Origin: Planctomycetota bacterium
GTDB taxonomy: Bacteria; Planctomycetota; UBA1135; GCA-002686595
Length of the DNA: 64,000 nt
Direction: 5' to 3'
NCBI GenBank assembly: GCA_014237855.1
Contig: JABACD010000010.1
Location: forward strand, 1-64,000
The notes beneath the pieces were generated by a model. It was not told where the DNA came from. It searched no databases and saw only the letters and a list, made by a program, of their open reading frames with translations. A program made the position numbers and the translations under genes. Of this stretch, positions 1-8,562 are shown in pieces (position 1 is the stretch's first letter; every line of letters begins with the position of its first letter).

Positions 1-2
1 GA

Positions 3-182
3 AGGGCGATGGGTTTGCGCGAGGCAGTTGATGAGATCGAGATTCACATGCGGGGGACGCTGATCGGGTGCATCCCAGGGCGACTCGCCTACTACTACGG
101 CGAAGCGGGCGAGCAGCGCTTGCTTCTTGAGAGGGCACCTAACAATGCGATGCAGACGGACGCCGCTTCGCGGCGCCGCTGA
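3..182 (+). CDS. Partial cassette ORF, C-terminal 59 residues, unknown function
   Basis: An open frame enters from the left edge and stops at 180-182, inside the first attC site. It reads through an RLAYYYGEAGEQRLLLERA-like stretch and then a tail, NNAMQTDAASRRR, that is encoded by the attC site itself. Reading into attC is common in integron cassettes, and the tail is a by-product of the recombination site rather than a domain. The N terminus is missing and I do not recognise the family. The frame has no internal stop across the 180 visible bases. Confidence 0.6.
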   Translation, partial: RAMGLREAVDEIEIHMRGTLIGCIPGRLAYYYGEAGEQRLLLERAPNNAMQTDAASRRR

Positions 183-199
183 TCGCCGAGGCGTTAGCC
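137..199 (+). other. attC recombination site 1
   Basis: The left simple site ACCTAAC (137-143) pairs imperfectly with the right core GTTAGCC (193-199). Between them, CGCCG-CTTCG-CGGCG forms an inner stem, flanked by CGG/CCG and AG/CT with unpaired A bases on the left arm only. Such extrahelical bases are what sets strand choice in attC folding. GCGAT pairs with ATCGC further out. Length, paired cores and bulges all match an integron attC. Recombination would occur after the G at 193. Confidence 0.88.
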
Positions 200-260
200 G
201 AGCTACTCTGTGGTCTTGCTATCACCGAGAACAACCCAAGAGACAACTGCTGAACAGCCA

Positions 261-587
261 ATGATCCCTTGCACACATAGTAAACTTGACACACCGACTT
301 ATCGGCTCGCGCTCCTCTTCACTCTCAGGGGGCTCCGGTGTCCTCAGTGCAGCAAGTGCTTGAAGCTCGGCCTCAAGACTCAAGCCCTGGCCGTCGGTCT
401 TGTCTTCATTCTTCCTGCCATCCTCGGAGTGATGATGCATTCGCCCATGGCCGCCACTATTTCCGGGATTGGGGCCTTCATCGCGATCATTGGCCTTTCA
501 ACAAGGTCAGGACTGGCGGGTGCTCTCCGGGCAGATACCCCGGATAACCAGCCGATGGAGCCGGGCGACCCTCCGGGCCGCCGCTGA
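261..587 (+). CDS. Cassette-encoded small membrane protein with Cys-rich N terminus
   Basis: This 108-aa protein lies between attC sites 1 and 2 and is the cargo of a complete cassette. A CPQCSKC cluster near residues 28-34 suggests a small metal-binding knuckle. Two hydrophobic helices follow (LAVGLVFILPAILGVM and an alanine/glycine/isoleucine-rich stretch around ISGIGAFIAIIG). The polar C-terminal tail ends in attC-encoded GDPPGRR. A GTG at 210 in the same frame could start a form 17 residues longer; ATG at 261 is preferred because it opens directly onto the Cys-containing region. No family is recognised. Confidence 0.6.
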   Translation: MIPCTHSKLDTPTYRLALLFTLRGLRCPQCSKCLKLGLKTQALAVGLVFILPAILGVMMHSPMAATISGIGAFIAIIGLSTRSGLAGALRADTPDNQPMEPGDPPGRR

Positions 588-605
588 TCGGCCCAATCGT
601 TGGGC
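542..605 (+). other. attC recombination site 2
   Basis: The right core is GTTGGGC (599-605). The left arm is weaker, GGATAAC (542-548), keeping only the AAC that pairs with GTT. The inner hairpin is GGCGACCC-TCC-GGGCCGCC with one A:C mismatch, flanked by AGC/GCT and GCCGAT/ATCGGC. The stretch GCCGCTGATCG before the core is shared with sites 1 and 3. The poor left simple site makes this the least typical of the three intact sites. Confidence 0.75.
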
Positions 606-739
606 GGACCAATCAGAGCTCGGACGATGACGGACAAACGCGAACCAAGCTTCCCCTGATCCATCCTCGCTCTGACAGCCATTCGGCTGTCGATTGCTGG
701 CTCTGCGGTCTTCTTGCACCAAAGGTTCAGGCCTCGGTC

Positions 740-1084
740 GTGGATCGGATGTATGACGATATCCTCAGGGATGCAGCTGCCCTGTCGAAGGACGTCGAGA
801 CCGAGCGGTTGAGCACTGCCGAAGCCTGCGAGACGCTTCTTGACACTTGGGAGGGGATTCGCGGCGATCGAGTCAGCGCGAAGCGGTTCCATCTCGTATT
901 GCCAGCACCCCTCATTTGGACGGGAACAGTCGACCTTCCGAACGACGAGGACCGTCGGAGTGAAGCCGTCGAGCGAATCCTCAACATGATGAGAGCGTTG
1001 ACCGAAGAGGAACTTGGTGACCGAATCGAGTCTTGGCGTTCGTGGTTGGCTGGCATCCGGGCGACCGAACCTGAGCGAAGGTAA
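740..1084 (+). CDS. Cassette-encoded hypothetical protein
   Basis: This 114-aa cytoplasmic-looking protein occupies the cassette between attC sites 2 and 3 and ends 64 bases before site 3. It is rich in Asp, Glu and Arg and looks helical at both ends, with a short central hydrophobic segment (HLVLPAPLIW). There is no signal peptide or membrane helix. The listed start is GTG; the next in-frame start is ATG at 749. The frame stays open upstream to attC site 2 without an ATG, and encodes a CWLC motif there, so an upstream non-standard start cannot be excluded. No family is recognised. Confidence 0.5.
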   Translation: MDRMYDDILRDAAALSKDVETERLSTAEACETLLDTWEGIRGDRVSAKRFHLVLPAPLIWTGTVDLPNDEDRRSEAVERILNMMRALTEEELGDRIESWRSWLAGIRATEPERR

Positions 1085-1148
1085 CCGGCGATCATTCGCA
1101 ACCAAAACCATCGGGCGATGGGCGGGGTTGTGTCCGGTACCAAGGTCT

Positions 1149-1212
1149 GCTCAACAAGTCGATGCGGGCGGAACGGCATTTGGCCGGCCGCTGATCGCCC
1201 AATACGTTAGAA
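1149..1212 (+). other. attC recombination site 3
   Basis: The left simple site GCTCAAC (1149-1155) fits RYYYAAC and the right core is GTTAGAA (1206-1212). The inner part folds through GCGG/CCGC with CGAT/ATCG further out and unpaired bases on the left arm. The CCGCTGATCG stretch before the right core is shared with sites 1 and 2. Similar sites within one array are typical of chromosomal integrons. Confidence 0.85.
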
Positions 1213-1271
1213 AGCAAGGGAAGAGAGATTAGAGAACTAACCACTCTGTTCTAGTTGTCTGCGACTTCGCC

Positions 1272-1520
1272 TTGGGTGTTCCCGTGGCGGATTGGATGGG
1301 ACTGATCGAAACCTCCTTCAACCCGGCCCAGTTTGCATCATCAGCGGTCTGCTTGTTGTGCAGTGGAGCTATTCAGGCTGTGTACTGGTTTGGGGGAAGA
1401 GGGAAATCAACAGTTTCGTGGTTTACGCTAGTAGGCTCAGGGGTATTGGGACTTGGAGCGGTTGTCTGGCTTGGGTTGATCACGTACTACCTGGCCAAGC
1501 TGGAGTTGATGGGGCATTGA
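1272..1520 (+). CDS. Cassette-encoded small two-helix membrane protein
   Basis: The predicted protein has 82 aa if it starts at TTG 1272, 78 aa from GTG 1284 and 74 aa from ATG 1296. Two hydrophobic helices are clear: one around SSAVCLLCSGAIQAVYWF, the other around LVGSGVLGLGAVVWLGLITY. The loop between them is short and basic (GGRGKST). It follows attC site 3 and is the last recognisable cassette cargo. A degenerate attC-like hairpin lies about 50 bases downstream. The function is unknown and the start codon uncertain. Confidence 0.5.
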   Translation: MGVPVADWMGLIETSFNPAQFASSAVCLLCSGAIQAVYWFGGRGKSTVSWFTLVGSGVLGLGAVVWLGLITYYLAKLELMGH

Positions 1521-2012
1521 CGCAACAATACCCCGCTCGAAGGACTTGTCCCGATGTCCGGTGTCTTCTTGACCAGCCGTTGCAGCCGACCGCCGAAGCG
1601 CTTCGCGCCTCGGCGTCAGCGAACGGCCATACCATTTGTGTCTTACGGCGGCACGAGAGGGGGGCGCTCTCTCGGAGGATAGGCGCTCCAAGCTACCTTT
1701 ACATCCTCGACTGGTTTGTGAAGGTCGGCGGCTTTCTCTGTGGCTCTTGCTGGGCTGCCACCGAGACCATCGCCAGTATCGAGGCCGGAGTCGCCTCTCC
1801 CTACGCCGTGGGTGTGTGGCTTGAGGAGGCGGCGCTACGCGTGGTCCGCTCTGCCTGCAACTCGACCGCCGGACGCACGAGGTCGAAGTCCAGCTGGGTC
1901 GAGAGGGAGCGGGAAGGGGGCCGCTTGCTGGGGGTGAGGCGTCTGAGGGGGGTGGAGCGGGATGGAAAGGTTGCTTGGATCGCCTGCCATCAGCACCCTA
2001 CAATGGTGGATC
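1521..2012. other. 492-base gap between last cassette and ABC exporter
   Basis: Apart from the attC-like hairpin at 1572-1628, I see no gene here. A long + frame crosses the region, but it starts inside the preceding cassette ORF in another frame and has no recognisable domains. The stretch is the boundary between cassette array and chromosome, and the promoter of the downstream exporter genes is probably in its last part. Confidence 0.5.
1572..1628 (+). other. Degenerate attC-like hairpin
   Basis: The core TGCAGCCGACCGCCG, followed by AGCGCTTCGCGC and CTCGGCG, resembles the inner part of an attC and lines up with site 1 (TGCAG.CG.CGCCG). The AAC and GTT simple sites expected at the ends are absent or altered. 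It could be the inactivated site of the last cassette, which would explain why the array stops here. A chance GC-rich hairpin is the alternative. Confidence 0.35.
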
Positions 2013-2897
2013 ATGAGTGATGTCCTTGCGATTCACGGTGCACGAAAGGTCTTCGGGTCAACGACCGCGTTGGATGGTGCTGAGCTCTCGCTGAAGCGCG
2101 GCGAGTGGCTCGGGCTGTTGGGGCCGAACGGCGCCGGTAAGACAACGCTCGTCAAGTCGATTGCCGGCCGTGTGCGATTGGACGCCGGAACGATGACCCT
2201 GCTCGGTGAACCGATCAGTGGAACGGCTCGCGGTGACTCGGATGTGCGAGAGCGGCTAGGCGTCGTGCCGCAGGACCTTGCCTTGTATCCCGCACTCACG
2301 GCTCGCGAGAATCTCGAGGCCTTTGCAGCCCTGCATGGTATCGATCGATCGACTCGGCGAGATCGTGTCAACTGGGCGCTCGACTGGACCGGGCTCGCCG
2401 ATCGGGCACGCGAGCCCGTCAAGCGATTCTCCGGCGGTATGAAGCGCCGACTCAACATCGCCTGCAGCATTCTACATGAACCAGAGGTCATCCTGCTGGA
2501 TGAGCCGACAGTTGGTGTTGATCCCCAGAGCCGGCAGCGGATTTGGGAGATGCTGAGGTTGCTCCAGGAAGGTGGCGCGTCACTCCTGCTGACTACCCAT
2601 CAACTCGATGAAGCACAGCAGGTCTGCGAGCGGATCGTCATCATCGACCACGGTCGTTCGATTGCCGATGGTCCGTTCCAGGAACTGGTCGAACAGACGA
2701 TTGGGACCAGCCGGCGGATACAGGTTGAGGTAGACGGAGAGACTGTCTTCGAGCAGATCGACGATGTTGCAGCCGAACTGCCGGCCTTGCTCGATCGGCT
2801 TCGGGCTGACGGCAAGCCGATCGGTGACATTCATGTCGAGTCGCCCACCCTGCAGGCCGTGTTCATCCATCTCACTGGCCGGGAGCTACGCGAATGA
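2013..2897 (+). CDS. ABC-2 type exporter, ATP-binding subunit
   Basis: This 294-aa protein hydrolyses ATP to drive the permease encoded next to it. Walker A is GPNGAGKTT (37-45), the Q-loop follows near VVPQD (84-88), the signature is FSGGMK (139-144), Walker B is [12 protein letters not shown] (159-170), and the switch His is in TTHQ near 196. The last 90 residues are an accessory tail common in ABC-2/DrrA-type ATPases. ATG 2013 gives a normal family N terminus; an earlier in-frame ATG at 1962 would add 17 unrelated residues. Its stop overlaps the permease start by 4 bases, implying translational coupling. The substrate is unknown. Confidence 0.93.
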   Translation: MSDVLAIHGARKVFGSTTALDGAELSLKRGEWLGLLGPNGAGKTTLVKSIAGRVRLDAGTMTLLGEPISGTARGDSDVRERLGVVPQDLALYPALTARENLEAFAALHGIDRSTRRDRVNWALDWTGLADRAREPVKRFSGGMKRRLNIACSILHEPEVILLDEPTVGVDPQSRQRIWEMLRLLQEGGASLLLTTHQLDEAQQVCERIVIIDHGRSIADGPFQELVEQTIGTSRRIQVEVDGETVFEQIDDVAAELPALLDRLRADGKPIGDIHVESPTLQAVFIHLTGRELRE

Positions 2898-4282
2898 TCG
2901 GAACAATCTGTCATGTCAGCTGGCTGAACCTGAAGCGTGACTACGTGGCGCTCTGTCTGACGTTCGTTCTGCCCATCGTGTTCTTCTCGATCTTTGCCTC
3001 GATCTTCGGTGGTATGGGAGCGGCTGTCGGAGGTGGTGGGGGTAGCAGCGCGATGGGGATCATCGTCGTTGACGAGGACCAGACCGAGATCAGTCGGCGA
3101 TTTGTCGAGGCCGTGAACAGCCAGGAGGCACTTGACGTGGCCGAGGCGCCGCGAAGAACGGATGAGAATCCTCATCCGGAGCCCTTCACCCGCGAGTCTG
3201 CACGGCAGCATGTTCGGCAGGGCGGTGCTCCGATCGCGGTCATCATCCCGGCCGGCTTCAGCGAGACGTTTGGCAACTTCGTCAATTCCGGTGCGGATGT
3301 CGACCTGGTCTATGACGCCGCGAATCCGATCGCGCAGCCTACCGTCGCCGGCCTGCTGCAGGCTGCGGCCTTCATGGCGGCGCCGGACATTCTCATGGAG
3401 AACGGACTCGAGCAGTTCGACGCCGCGGGTGGAATGCTGACGGACGATCAGCGAGCCATCATGCAGCAGCTAAAGCCGTTTCTTCGCGGCGAGCAGCCGT
3501 GGTCCGGAAAAAACGACGAACCTGCGGATGAGCCAGTTGGTGGCGCAGCCACGGATGTAGCAGGCGCCTCGCCGCCAGAGGCATTCCAAGGGCTTGTCGT
3601 GGTCAACGCGATCAGAGCTCGCGCAGTAGAAGACGAGGACGGCGGCGAGGGGCCAGACATGACCGCCTACTACGCGGCCGGTATCAGCGTGATGTTCCTG
3701 CTGTTCTCCATGGCCGGCGTAGCCGGGACCCTGCTCGAGGAAGAGGAGCGGGGCACGCTTGAGCGGCTACTTACCACGAAGCTCGGTATGGGGACGTTTC
3801 TTGCCGGGCAGTGGCTGTTCTTCGCTCTCATCGGCGTCCTGCAGATCATCCTGATGTTCGTGTGGGGCGCAGTCATGTTCGATCTCGACCTGTGGTCTCC
3901 CAATCACTTGGCCGGGTTCGCGGCCATGACCTTGGTAACGGGCGGCGCAGCGGCGTCCTTCGGCATCATGCTCGCGACTGTCTGTCGCAGTCGTGCGCAA
4001 TTGGGTGGGATCTCGACGGTTGTCATCCTGATCATGTCCGCTCTCGGCGGGTCCATGGTGCCGCGATTCGTCATGCCGGAATTCATGGATACCACGGCCA
4101 AGTTCACCTTCAACGGGTGGGCTCTCGATGGCTACCTCAAGGTCTTCTGGTACGACGACCCCGGTCAGTCGCTAGCATCATCGCTGGCCTCGATCATTCC
4201 GGAGATCACCGTCCTCGCGGCCGCGACGGTCGTATTTCTCGGCCTCGCTCGGCTGATGGCACGACGGTGGGAGGCCATCTGA
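2894..4282 (+). CDS. ABC-2 type exporter, permease subunit
   Basis: This 462-aa membrane protein has the ABC2_membrane_3 layout: one N-terminal helix (residues 14-38, through [16 protein letters not shown]), a large extracytoplasmic domain to about 255, then five helices in the C-terminal part. The sequence [14 protein letters not shown] just after the second helix is the usual cytoplasmic signature of the family. It forms a four-base-overlap operon with the ATPase at 2013. Such pairs export drugs, lipids, peptides or polysaccharides; nothing here specifies which. The outer domain has a glycine-rich patch (residues 44-50). Confidence 0.9.
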   Translation: MIGTICHVSWLNLKRDYVALCLTFVLPIVFFSIFASIFGGMGAAVGGGGGSSAMGIIVVDEDQTEISRRFVEAVNSQEALDVAEAPRRTDENPHPEPFTRESARQHVRQGGAPIAVIIPAGFSETFGNFVNSGADVDLVYDAANPIAQPTVAGLLQAAAFMAAPDILMENGLEQFDAAGGMLTDDQRAIMQQLKPFLRGEQPWSGKNDEPADEPVGGAATDVAGASPPEAFQGLVVVNAIRARAVEDEDGGEGPDMTAYYAAGISVMFLLFSMAGVAGTLLEEEERGTLERLLTTKLGMGTFLAGQWLFFALIGVLQIILMFVWGAVMFDLDLWSPNHLAGFAAMTLVTGGAAASFGIMLATVCRSRAQLGGISTVVILIMSALGGSMVPRFVMPEFMDTTAKFTFNGWALDGYLKVFWYDDPGQSLASSLASIIPEITVLAAATVVFLGLARLMARRWEAI

Positions 4283-4534
4283 GGGCGATGTGCCTTGCGG
4301 CCGATCCGGTGCCGCGGACGTTGCTTCAACCGGGTAGAAGGCGGAAGTTCAGCTGCTCTTGCTCCCCGCGGGCGAGCGCTCTCGACTCGAGCTGCGCGCA
4401 GTGAACTCGTGCCGAGTACGGAGAGGAAGAGTGAGCGGACAAGGGGCCCGCCTGCTGGGCATCTTCCCCGCGCGTCGACCGGCCTTGATGAATCCGGTCT
4501 CCGCATTGAGCTGGTAGTGAAGTAGAGTGTCGCG

Positions 4535-6040
4535 ATGCAGTTCTTCCAGTTAACCATTGCCTGCCTCCTCCTGTCCCCGGCTCTCCCCCAAGACCTGCCC
4601 ACCGGCGAGGAGCCCAGGGAAGAGGTGGGGGTCTTGGTGCATGCAGAGGGGATCCAGGATGGCTACACCCTCATCGCTCCGCTCCGGTCCCGCGAGACGT
4701 TTCTGATCGACTCCCAAGGCCGCATGGTTCACGCCTGGGGCTCCGAGTTGGCGCCTTCCGGACCCGTGTACTTGCGGGAGAATGGCAACTTGGTTCGGCC
4801 CGGGCGCCATGAGGACAACAAGCGGTTCCGCGGTGGCGGAATCGGTGGGCGCCTTCAGGAGTTCGACTGGGACGGCGTGATGCTGTGGGACTACTTGATG
4901 GTCGACGATGGTTCCACGCAGCATCACGACCTCGCCTTGATGCCCAACGGGAACATCATGACGATCAACTGGACCCACAAGACGGCCGAGGAAGCCATCG
5001 CCGCAGGCCGCGACCCGGAGGTCGTCCTGGAGAAGGGGCTCTGGAGTCTCTCGTTGCTCGAGATTCGTCCCGAATATCCCGACGGCGGTGAGGTCGCCTG
5101 GGAGTGGCACGCGTGGGATCACCTGATCCAGGACTTCGACGACAGCCTGGCGAGCTTCGGATCGATTCCCGATCACCCCGAGCGCATCGACATCAACGGC
5201 GACTTCCGCGACCGCTTACCGATGACCGAGGCGGAGCGCAAGAAGATGGAGGAGATCGAGCGCCAGATGGCGGCTCTCGGCTATGCGGGCGGGGCCGACG
5301 ACGACGAGGACGAGGACGAGGAGCCGAGCCAGCGCTTCGAGCGCGGCAAGCAGTCCGACTGGCTGCATACGAACTCGGTGTGTCATCACGAGGAGCTGGA
5401 CCTCCTGGTGCTCAGCACGCCGCACATGAACGAGGTCTGGGTCATCGACCGATCCACGAGCAAGGCCGAAGCCAAGGGAGGTCGCGGCGGTCGTTGGGGC
5501 AAGGGCGGCGACCTGCTGTACCGTTGGGGCAATCCGCGCAACTATGGAGCCGGGACCGATGCCGATCGGGCTCTCTGGTATCAACATGACCCCACGTGGA
5601 TCGACACCGAGGGCGGCGGCTTGAACATCCTCATGTACAACAACGGTCGTGGCCGTCCAGAGGGAGACTTCTCGACCGTGATCGAGCTCGTCCTGCCCTT
5701 TGACCGGAAGACAGGCTTCGAGCGGGAGCCCGGCAAGCCGTTTGGCCCGTTGGAGCCGGCGTGGAGCTGGGGGGCTGAAGGCCTGCTCTTCTCTCCTTTC
5801 ATCTCCGGTTCTCAGCGACTCTCCAATGGCAACACGCTGATCTGCGAGGGCGCCCCGGGCCGCTTGATCGAAGTCACCTCGGCGGGCGAGGTCGTCTGGG
5901 AGTTCAAGAACGACGTGATCGGTGAATTGGCTCCCACTTCAGACATCGCACCTCCCGTTCAAGGTGGTGCGATGTTCCGCGCGACCCGCATCGAGGCGAA
6001 CCATCCTGCCATCGAGGGTCGCGAACTCGAACCATTCTAG
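4535..6040 (+). CDS. Secreted arylsulfotransferase (ASST)-like protein
   Basis: The 501-aa product has a signal peptide (QLTIACLLLSPALPQ) and a propeller-type sequence with repeated motifs such as HHDLALMPNGNIM, HTNSVCHHEELDLLVLS and WYQHDPTW, which resemble the ASST family. ASST enzymes transfer sulfate between phenolic compounds through a conserved His in the periplasm; several His residues fit, but I cannot assign the catalytic one. An unusual acidic insertion (DDDEDEDEE) lies near residue 254 between blades. It stands alone, with gaps on both sides. Members may have other roles, so the activity is inferred from family only. Confidence 0.75.
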   Translation: MQFFQLTIACLLLSPALPQDLPTGEEPREEVGVLVHAEGIQDGYTLIAPLRSRETFLIDSQGRMVHAWGSELAPSGPVYLRENGNLVRPGRHEDNKRFRGGGIGGRLQEFDWDGVMLWDYLMVDDGSTQHHDLALMPNGNIMTINWTHKTAEEAIAAGRDPEVVLEKGLWSLSLLEIRPEYPDGGEVAWEWHAWDHLIQDFDDSLASFGSIPDHPERIDINGDFRDRLPMTEAERKKMEEIERQMAALGYAGGADDDEDEDEEPSQRFERGKQSDWLHTNSVCHHEELDLLVLSTPHMNEVWVIDRSTSKAEAKGGRGGRWGKGGDLLYRWGNPRNYGAGTDADRALWYQHDPTWIDTEGGGLNILMYNNGRGRPEGDFSTVIELVLPFDRKTGFEREPGKPFGPLEPAWSWGAEGLLFSPFISGSQRLSNGNTLICEGAPGRLIEVTSAGEVVWEFKNDVIGELAPTSDIAPPVQGGAMFRATRIEANHPAIEGRELEPF

Positions 6041-6344
6041 GTCCATGGCTGGGTTCAAGCGTCTCTGACGGCACGTGGCCCGTCCGGCACTCTCGAGCAA
6101 GTGCCTCTCCCTCTCGCCCACGGGCAAGATGATCCGCGAGCTGCGTGCGCCCTTCCGCGATGGAGCAATGCAGTCCGCCTTGCCGCACTACACCCACGAC
6201 TTCTCGGGGCCCCGATTGGCAGGTGTGCGGGCTCCGATCGTGTCCCTTCCGCTCTTCCTTCCGCTGGCCGCGACCGTCGGTGGGCCGGGTGACCTTCTTC
6301 CTTGGAATTGATGACCCTCTGACTCGAAGCCCTGGAGGAAACCC
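6041..6344. other. 304-base gap, nothing recognised
   Basis: This lies between the convergent ASST-like gene (+) and the Kelch lipoprotein gene (-). Short open frames exist but none shows a domain, signal peptide or convincing start. No terminator with a clear U-tract was seen. Confidence 0.5.
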
Positions 6345-7304
6345 CTACCAGCTGTCCTCCTTCGGCTCGTAGACAGTTACCGCCGTGGGAAATGGACCAT
6401 CGTCCAGGGGCTGGCCGCCCAGCACGTGCAGGCGACCGTCAAGGACCACTGTCGCCGGCATGGCGAGGAGCTTGGGTGGTACTGCGACCACGGTCCAGGT
6501 ATCGCTGCGCGAGTCGTAGCGGAATCCGCTTGTCGGCCCGAGGGCATCGTCGCGCGTAAAGCCATAGCCAGCGAACAGGTACAGTTGATCGTCCAGCACA
6601 GCCCAGATCGCGAACTTGGCCCAGACCGGTGCCGGCGGCGGCGTGGCCGCACGCCAGCCGTCCACGTCGAACACCCAATGCTGGGCGCTGGGGGTGAAGT
6701 TCTCGACCCGCAGACCACCGATGACATGGAGTTCACCGCGCAGATTCACGACGAAGTGGAAGTGATCTCCCGGTGTAAATCCCGGCAGTAGGGGCAGGTT
6801 GGTGACCTCACCCGTGTCCAGGTCGAATGCCTTCACCCCGCTCTGCTCGATCGGGTATCCACCAACAGCGATGATCTTGCGCCCGATCAGTGCGGCGCCG
6901 AAGTGTGTCTTCGGAAACTCGCCCCCCGGGAGCACCACGTCCCAGCGGTCCGCGGTCTGGTCGTAGCGTTCAATTGAGCTTCCGACCGCATACACGATGC
7001 CGTCCACCACGACTGAGGAGGCGAACGCCTTGCCCTGGTTGAGCGATGCTGCCTGTCGCCACGCGCCGGTGTCGAGGTCTTGGATCCATGTGTGAGAGGT
7101 GCCCCGGCCACTTGCACTCGACGAGAATCCACCGATGACAAGGAGCTCGTTCTCCACGATGTGAGCGCGGTGGCCGTGGCGCTTCGCCGGGAGGGGTTCG
7201 ATGCGTCGGGGAGCAGGCGCCGCCTCGGACTGGGCATCGTTGCGAAGAGCCTGAGGAGATGATCCACAGGCACAGAAGATGAAGGTGAGAAGGATGACTC
7301 GCAT
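6345..7304 (-). CDS. Kelch-repeat putative lipoprotein
   Basis: This 319-aa protein begins with a short hydrophobic segment (MRVILLTFIFCACGSS) and a Cys that fits a lipoprotein signal. About six Kelch-type blades follow, each with a VIGG, AVGG, HVIGG or HVLGG strand, forming a beta-propeller outside the cytoplasm. The open frame extends 56 codons upstream, but ATG 7304 is chosen because it places the signal sequence at the N terminus. Kelch propellers are usually binding domains; no ligand can be named. The next gene on the same strand, an esterase, lies upstream across a 211-base gap. Confidence 0.75.
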   Translation of the reverse strand: MRVILLTFIFCACGSSPQALRNDAQSEAAPAPRRIEPLPAKRHGHRAHIVENELLVIGGFSSSASGRGTSHTWIQDLDTGAWRQAASLNQGKAFASSVVVDGIVYAVGSSIERYDQTADRWDVVLPGGEFPKTHFGAALIGRKIIAVGGYPIEQSGVKAFDLDTGEVTNLPLLPGFTPGDHFHFVVNLRGELHVIGGLRVENFTPSAQHWVFDVDGWRAATPPPAPVWAKFAIWAVLDDQLYLFAGYGFTRDDALGPTSGFRYDSRSDTWTVVAVPPKLLAMPATVVLDGRLHVLGGQPLDDGPFPTAVTVYEPKEDSW

Positions 7305-7515
7305 GCAAGCCAAGACGCCAGCAATCGTCACCTTGTTGGTGTTTCTGGAGTAACGGTATCGAAAATTCGTACCAGGACTCAGCCAGAAGACCTCTCTCCA
7401 AGCCCGGTTACAACTCGTCTCATCGCGACCGGGATCTCCCAGGAATCTCTCGCTGCCCCCTGCCACTTCCATTCCAGGGGCATGTAGCGCGGTGCTGCGG
7501 AGCCCCCGAGACCCG

Positions 7516-8562
7516 TCAGCGAGTGTACTGGAGCATCCAGTCGTAGAGGATGGGGACGTAGTCCGTGGGGTAATTCGCTCCGCTGGGGTACTCGTGGGTC
7601 AGGTTGCGCAGGACGCGAAAGCGATACTCTCGCGGGACCGAGGCCGGGAAGGCGTTGGTGCTCCAGAGGATCTCCGTCGTGTAAATCTGCTCCACGCTGG
7701 AGAAGACGCTGGCGTCCATTCCAACCTCCGAGGCCATGGCGTGGATCGTATCCCACAGGCAGGGCATGGCCATGATGTCCGCCGCGGCCATGGGCAGGTC
7801 ATTCCCGGGCGCGAGATCGCCGGCCGCGATACAGGCGTCTTCCTTGTTCTCGTCCTTGTTGCCCACGATCTCGTAGTGCGGCCGGAAGTCGATGCCGTTG
7901 GCCGGATAGAACTCCCCCGGGTAGTTCACGCGTACACCGATGCCGCCGGCCGAGGACGTGGCTGCGAAGATGTCGGCCAGTTGCGTGCGAATCTCGGCCT
8001 TGACAAAGGCGCCTCCATTGGAGAAACCGCTGGCATAGATGCGATCGCAGTCAATGGCGAGGTGCGTTCCAAGTGTGTTGAACAGCTCACGCAGGAAGAG
8101 CACGTCATCCGCAAGGGGCAGCTCCAAGGGATCGACGAGGTCGTTCGCAACGTGGGCCGTGGCCCACTTGGTCCGGGTCGTGCCGTCGAGCAGCAAGTAG
8201 GGGAGGGCCTCCGGGAAGACTGCGATGAAGTCGAGGGCCTCGGCGGCCTCGTCCCAGGTGAGCCGACTGTAGGGAGATCCGGCGGTCTGACCCGTACCGT
8301 GGAGCATGAAGACCACCGGGTAGGGACCCTGGGTAGCCTGATAGCTGCTGGGGACGTAGACGATGAAGCGCCGGGGGTCCGGGTCCGCCGTCGTCACGAG
8401 GAAGTTCTCGACCGGCGCGCCAGGGGTGAAGGCCATGGCATGGCTGGCCCCGATGAAGTTGCACTTGCCCGGGACCCTCCTCGGGGGGTGCAGCCCGACC
8501 TGCCCTCCGGCCGTGATGATCTGGGGAATGGTCAGGAGTGCGATCGTGAACAGCTGAATCAT
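7516..8562 (-). CDS. Secreted PHB depolymerase/feruloyl esterase-like hydrolase
   Basis: This 348-aa exported alpha/beta hydrolase has a signal peptide (FTIALLTIPQIITAGG), an oxyanion-hole region (VVFMLHGTGQ, residues 84-92) and the nucleophile elbow GFSNGG with Ser181. A candidate catalytic His lies in LTHEYPSG near the C terminus. The pattern matches the esterase/PHB depolymerase family (LpqC-like), which cleaves polyester or feruloyl esters outside the cell. It would act on polymers imported from the environment, in keeping with the sulfatase- and sialate-esterase-type genes nearby. The exact substrate is not determinable. A long open frame on the opposite strand is a shadow. Confidence 0.8.
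   Translation of the reverse strand: MIQLFTIALLTIPQIITAGGQVGLHPPRRVPGKCNFIGASHAMAFTPGAPVENFLVTTADPDPRRFIVYVPSSYQATQGPYPVVFMLHGTGQTAGSPYSRLTWDEAAEALDFIAVFPEALPYLLLDGTTRTKWATAHVANDLVDPLELPLADDVLFLRELFNTLGTHLAIDCDRIYASGFSNGGAFVKAEIRTQLADIFAATSSAGGIGVRVNYPGEFYPANGIDFRPHYEIVGNKDENKEDACIAAGDLAPGNDLPMAAADIMAMPCLWDTIHAMASEVGMDASVFSSVEQIYTTEILWSTNAFPASVPREYRFRVLRNLTHEYPSGANYPTDYVPILYDWMLQYTR

Larger units (their letters stand above)
1..1630 (+). mobile_element. Distal part of an integron gene-cassette array
   Basis: Three attC-type sites (137-199, 542-605, 1149-1212) alternate with short + strand ORFs, each preceded by the previous site, which is the layout of integron cassettes. Each 3' core fits GTTRRRY (GTTAGCC, GTTGGGC, GTTAGAA), and all three share the stretch CCGCTGATCG just before it. 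Site orientation puts the integrase gene and attI to the left, outside the window. A decayed attC-like hairpin near 1572-1628 probably marks the old end of the array, after which ordinary chromosomal genes begin. No integrase is visible, so chromosomal versus mobile integron cannot be decided here. Confidence 0.8.

Noticed and set aside
380..1111. 243-aa open frame on the minus strand across the cassette array
   Set aside because: It spans an attC site and two cassettes in antisense, has no recognised domain, and the + strand ORFs fit the cassette layout.
1292..2020. 242-aa + strand frame after the last cassette
   Set aside because: It begins inside the preceding cassette ORF in another frame and runs into the ABC gene without a domain.
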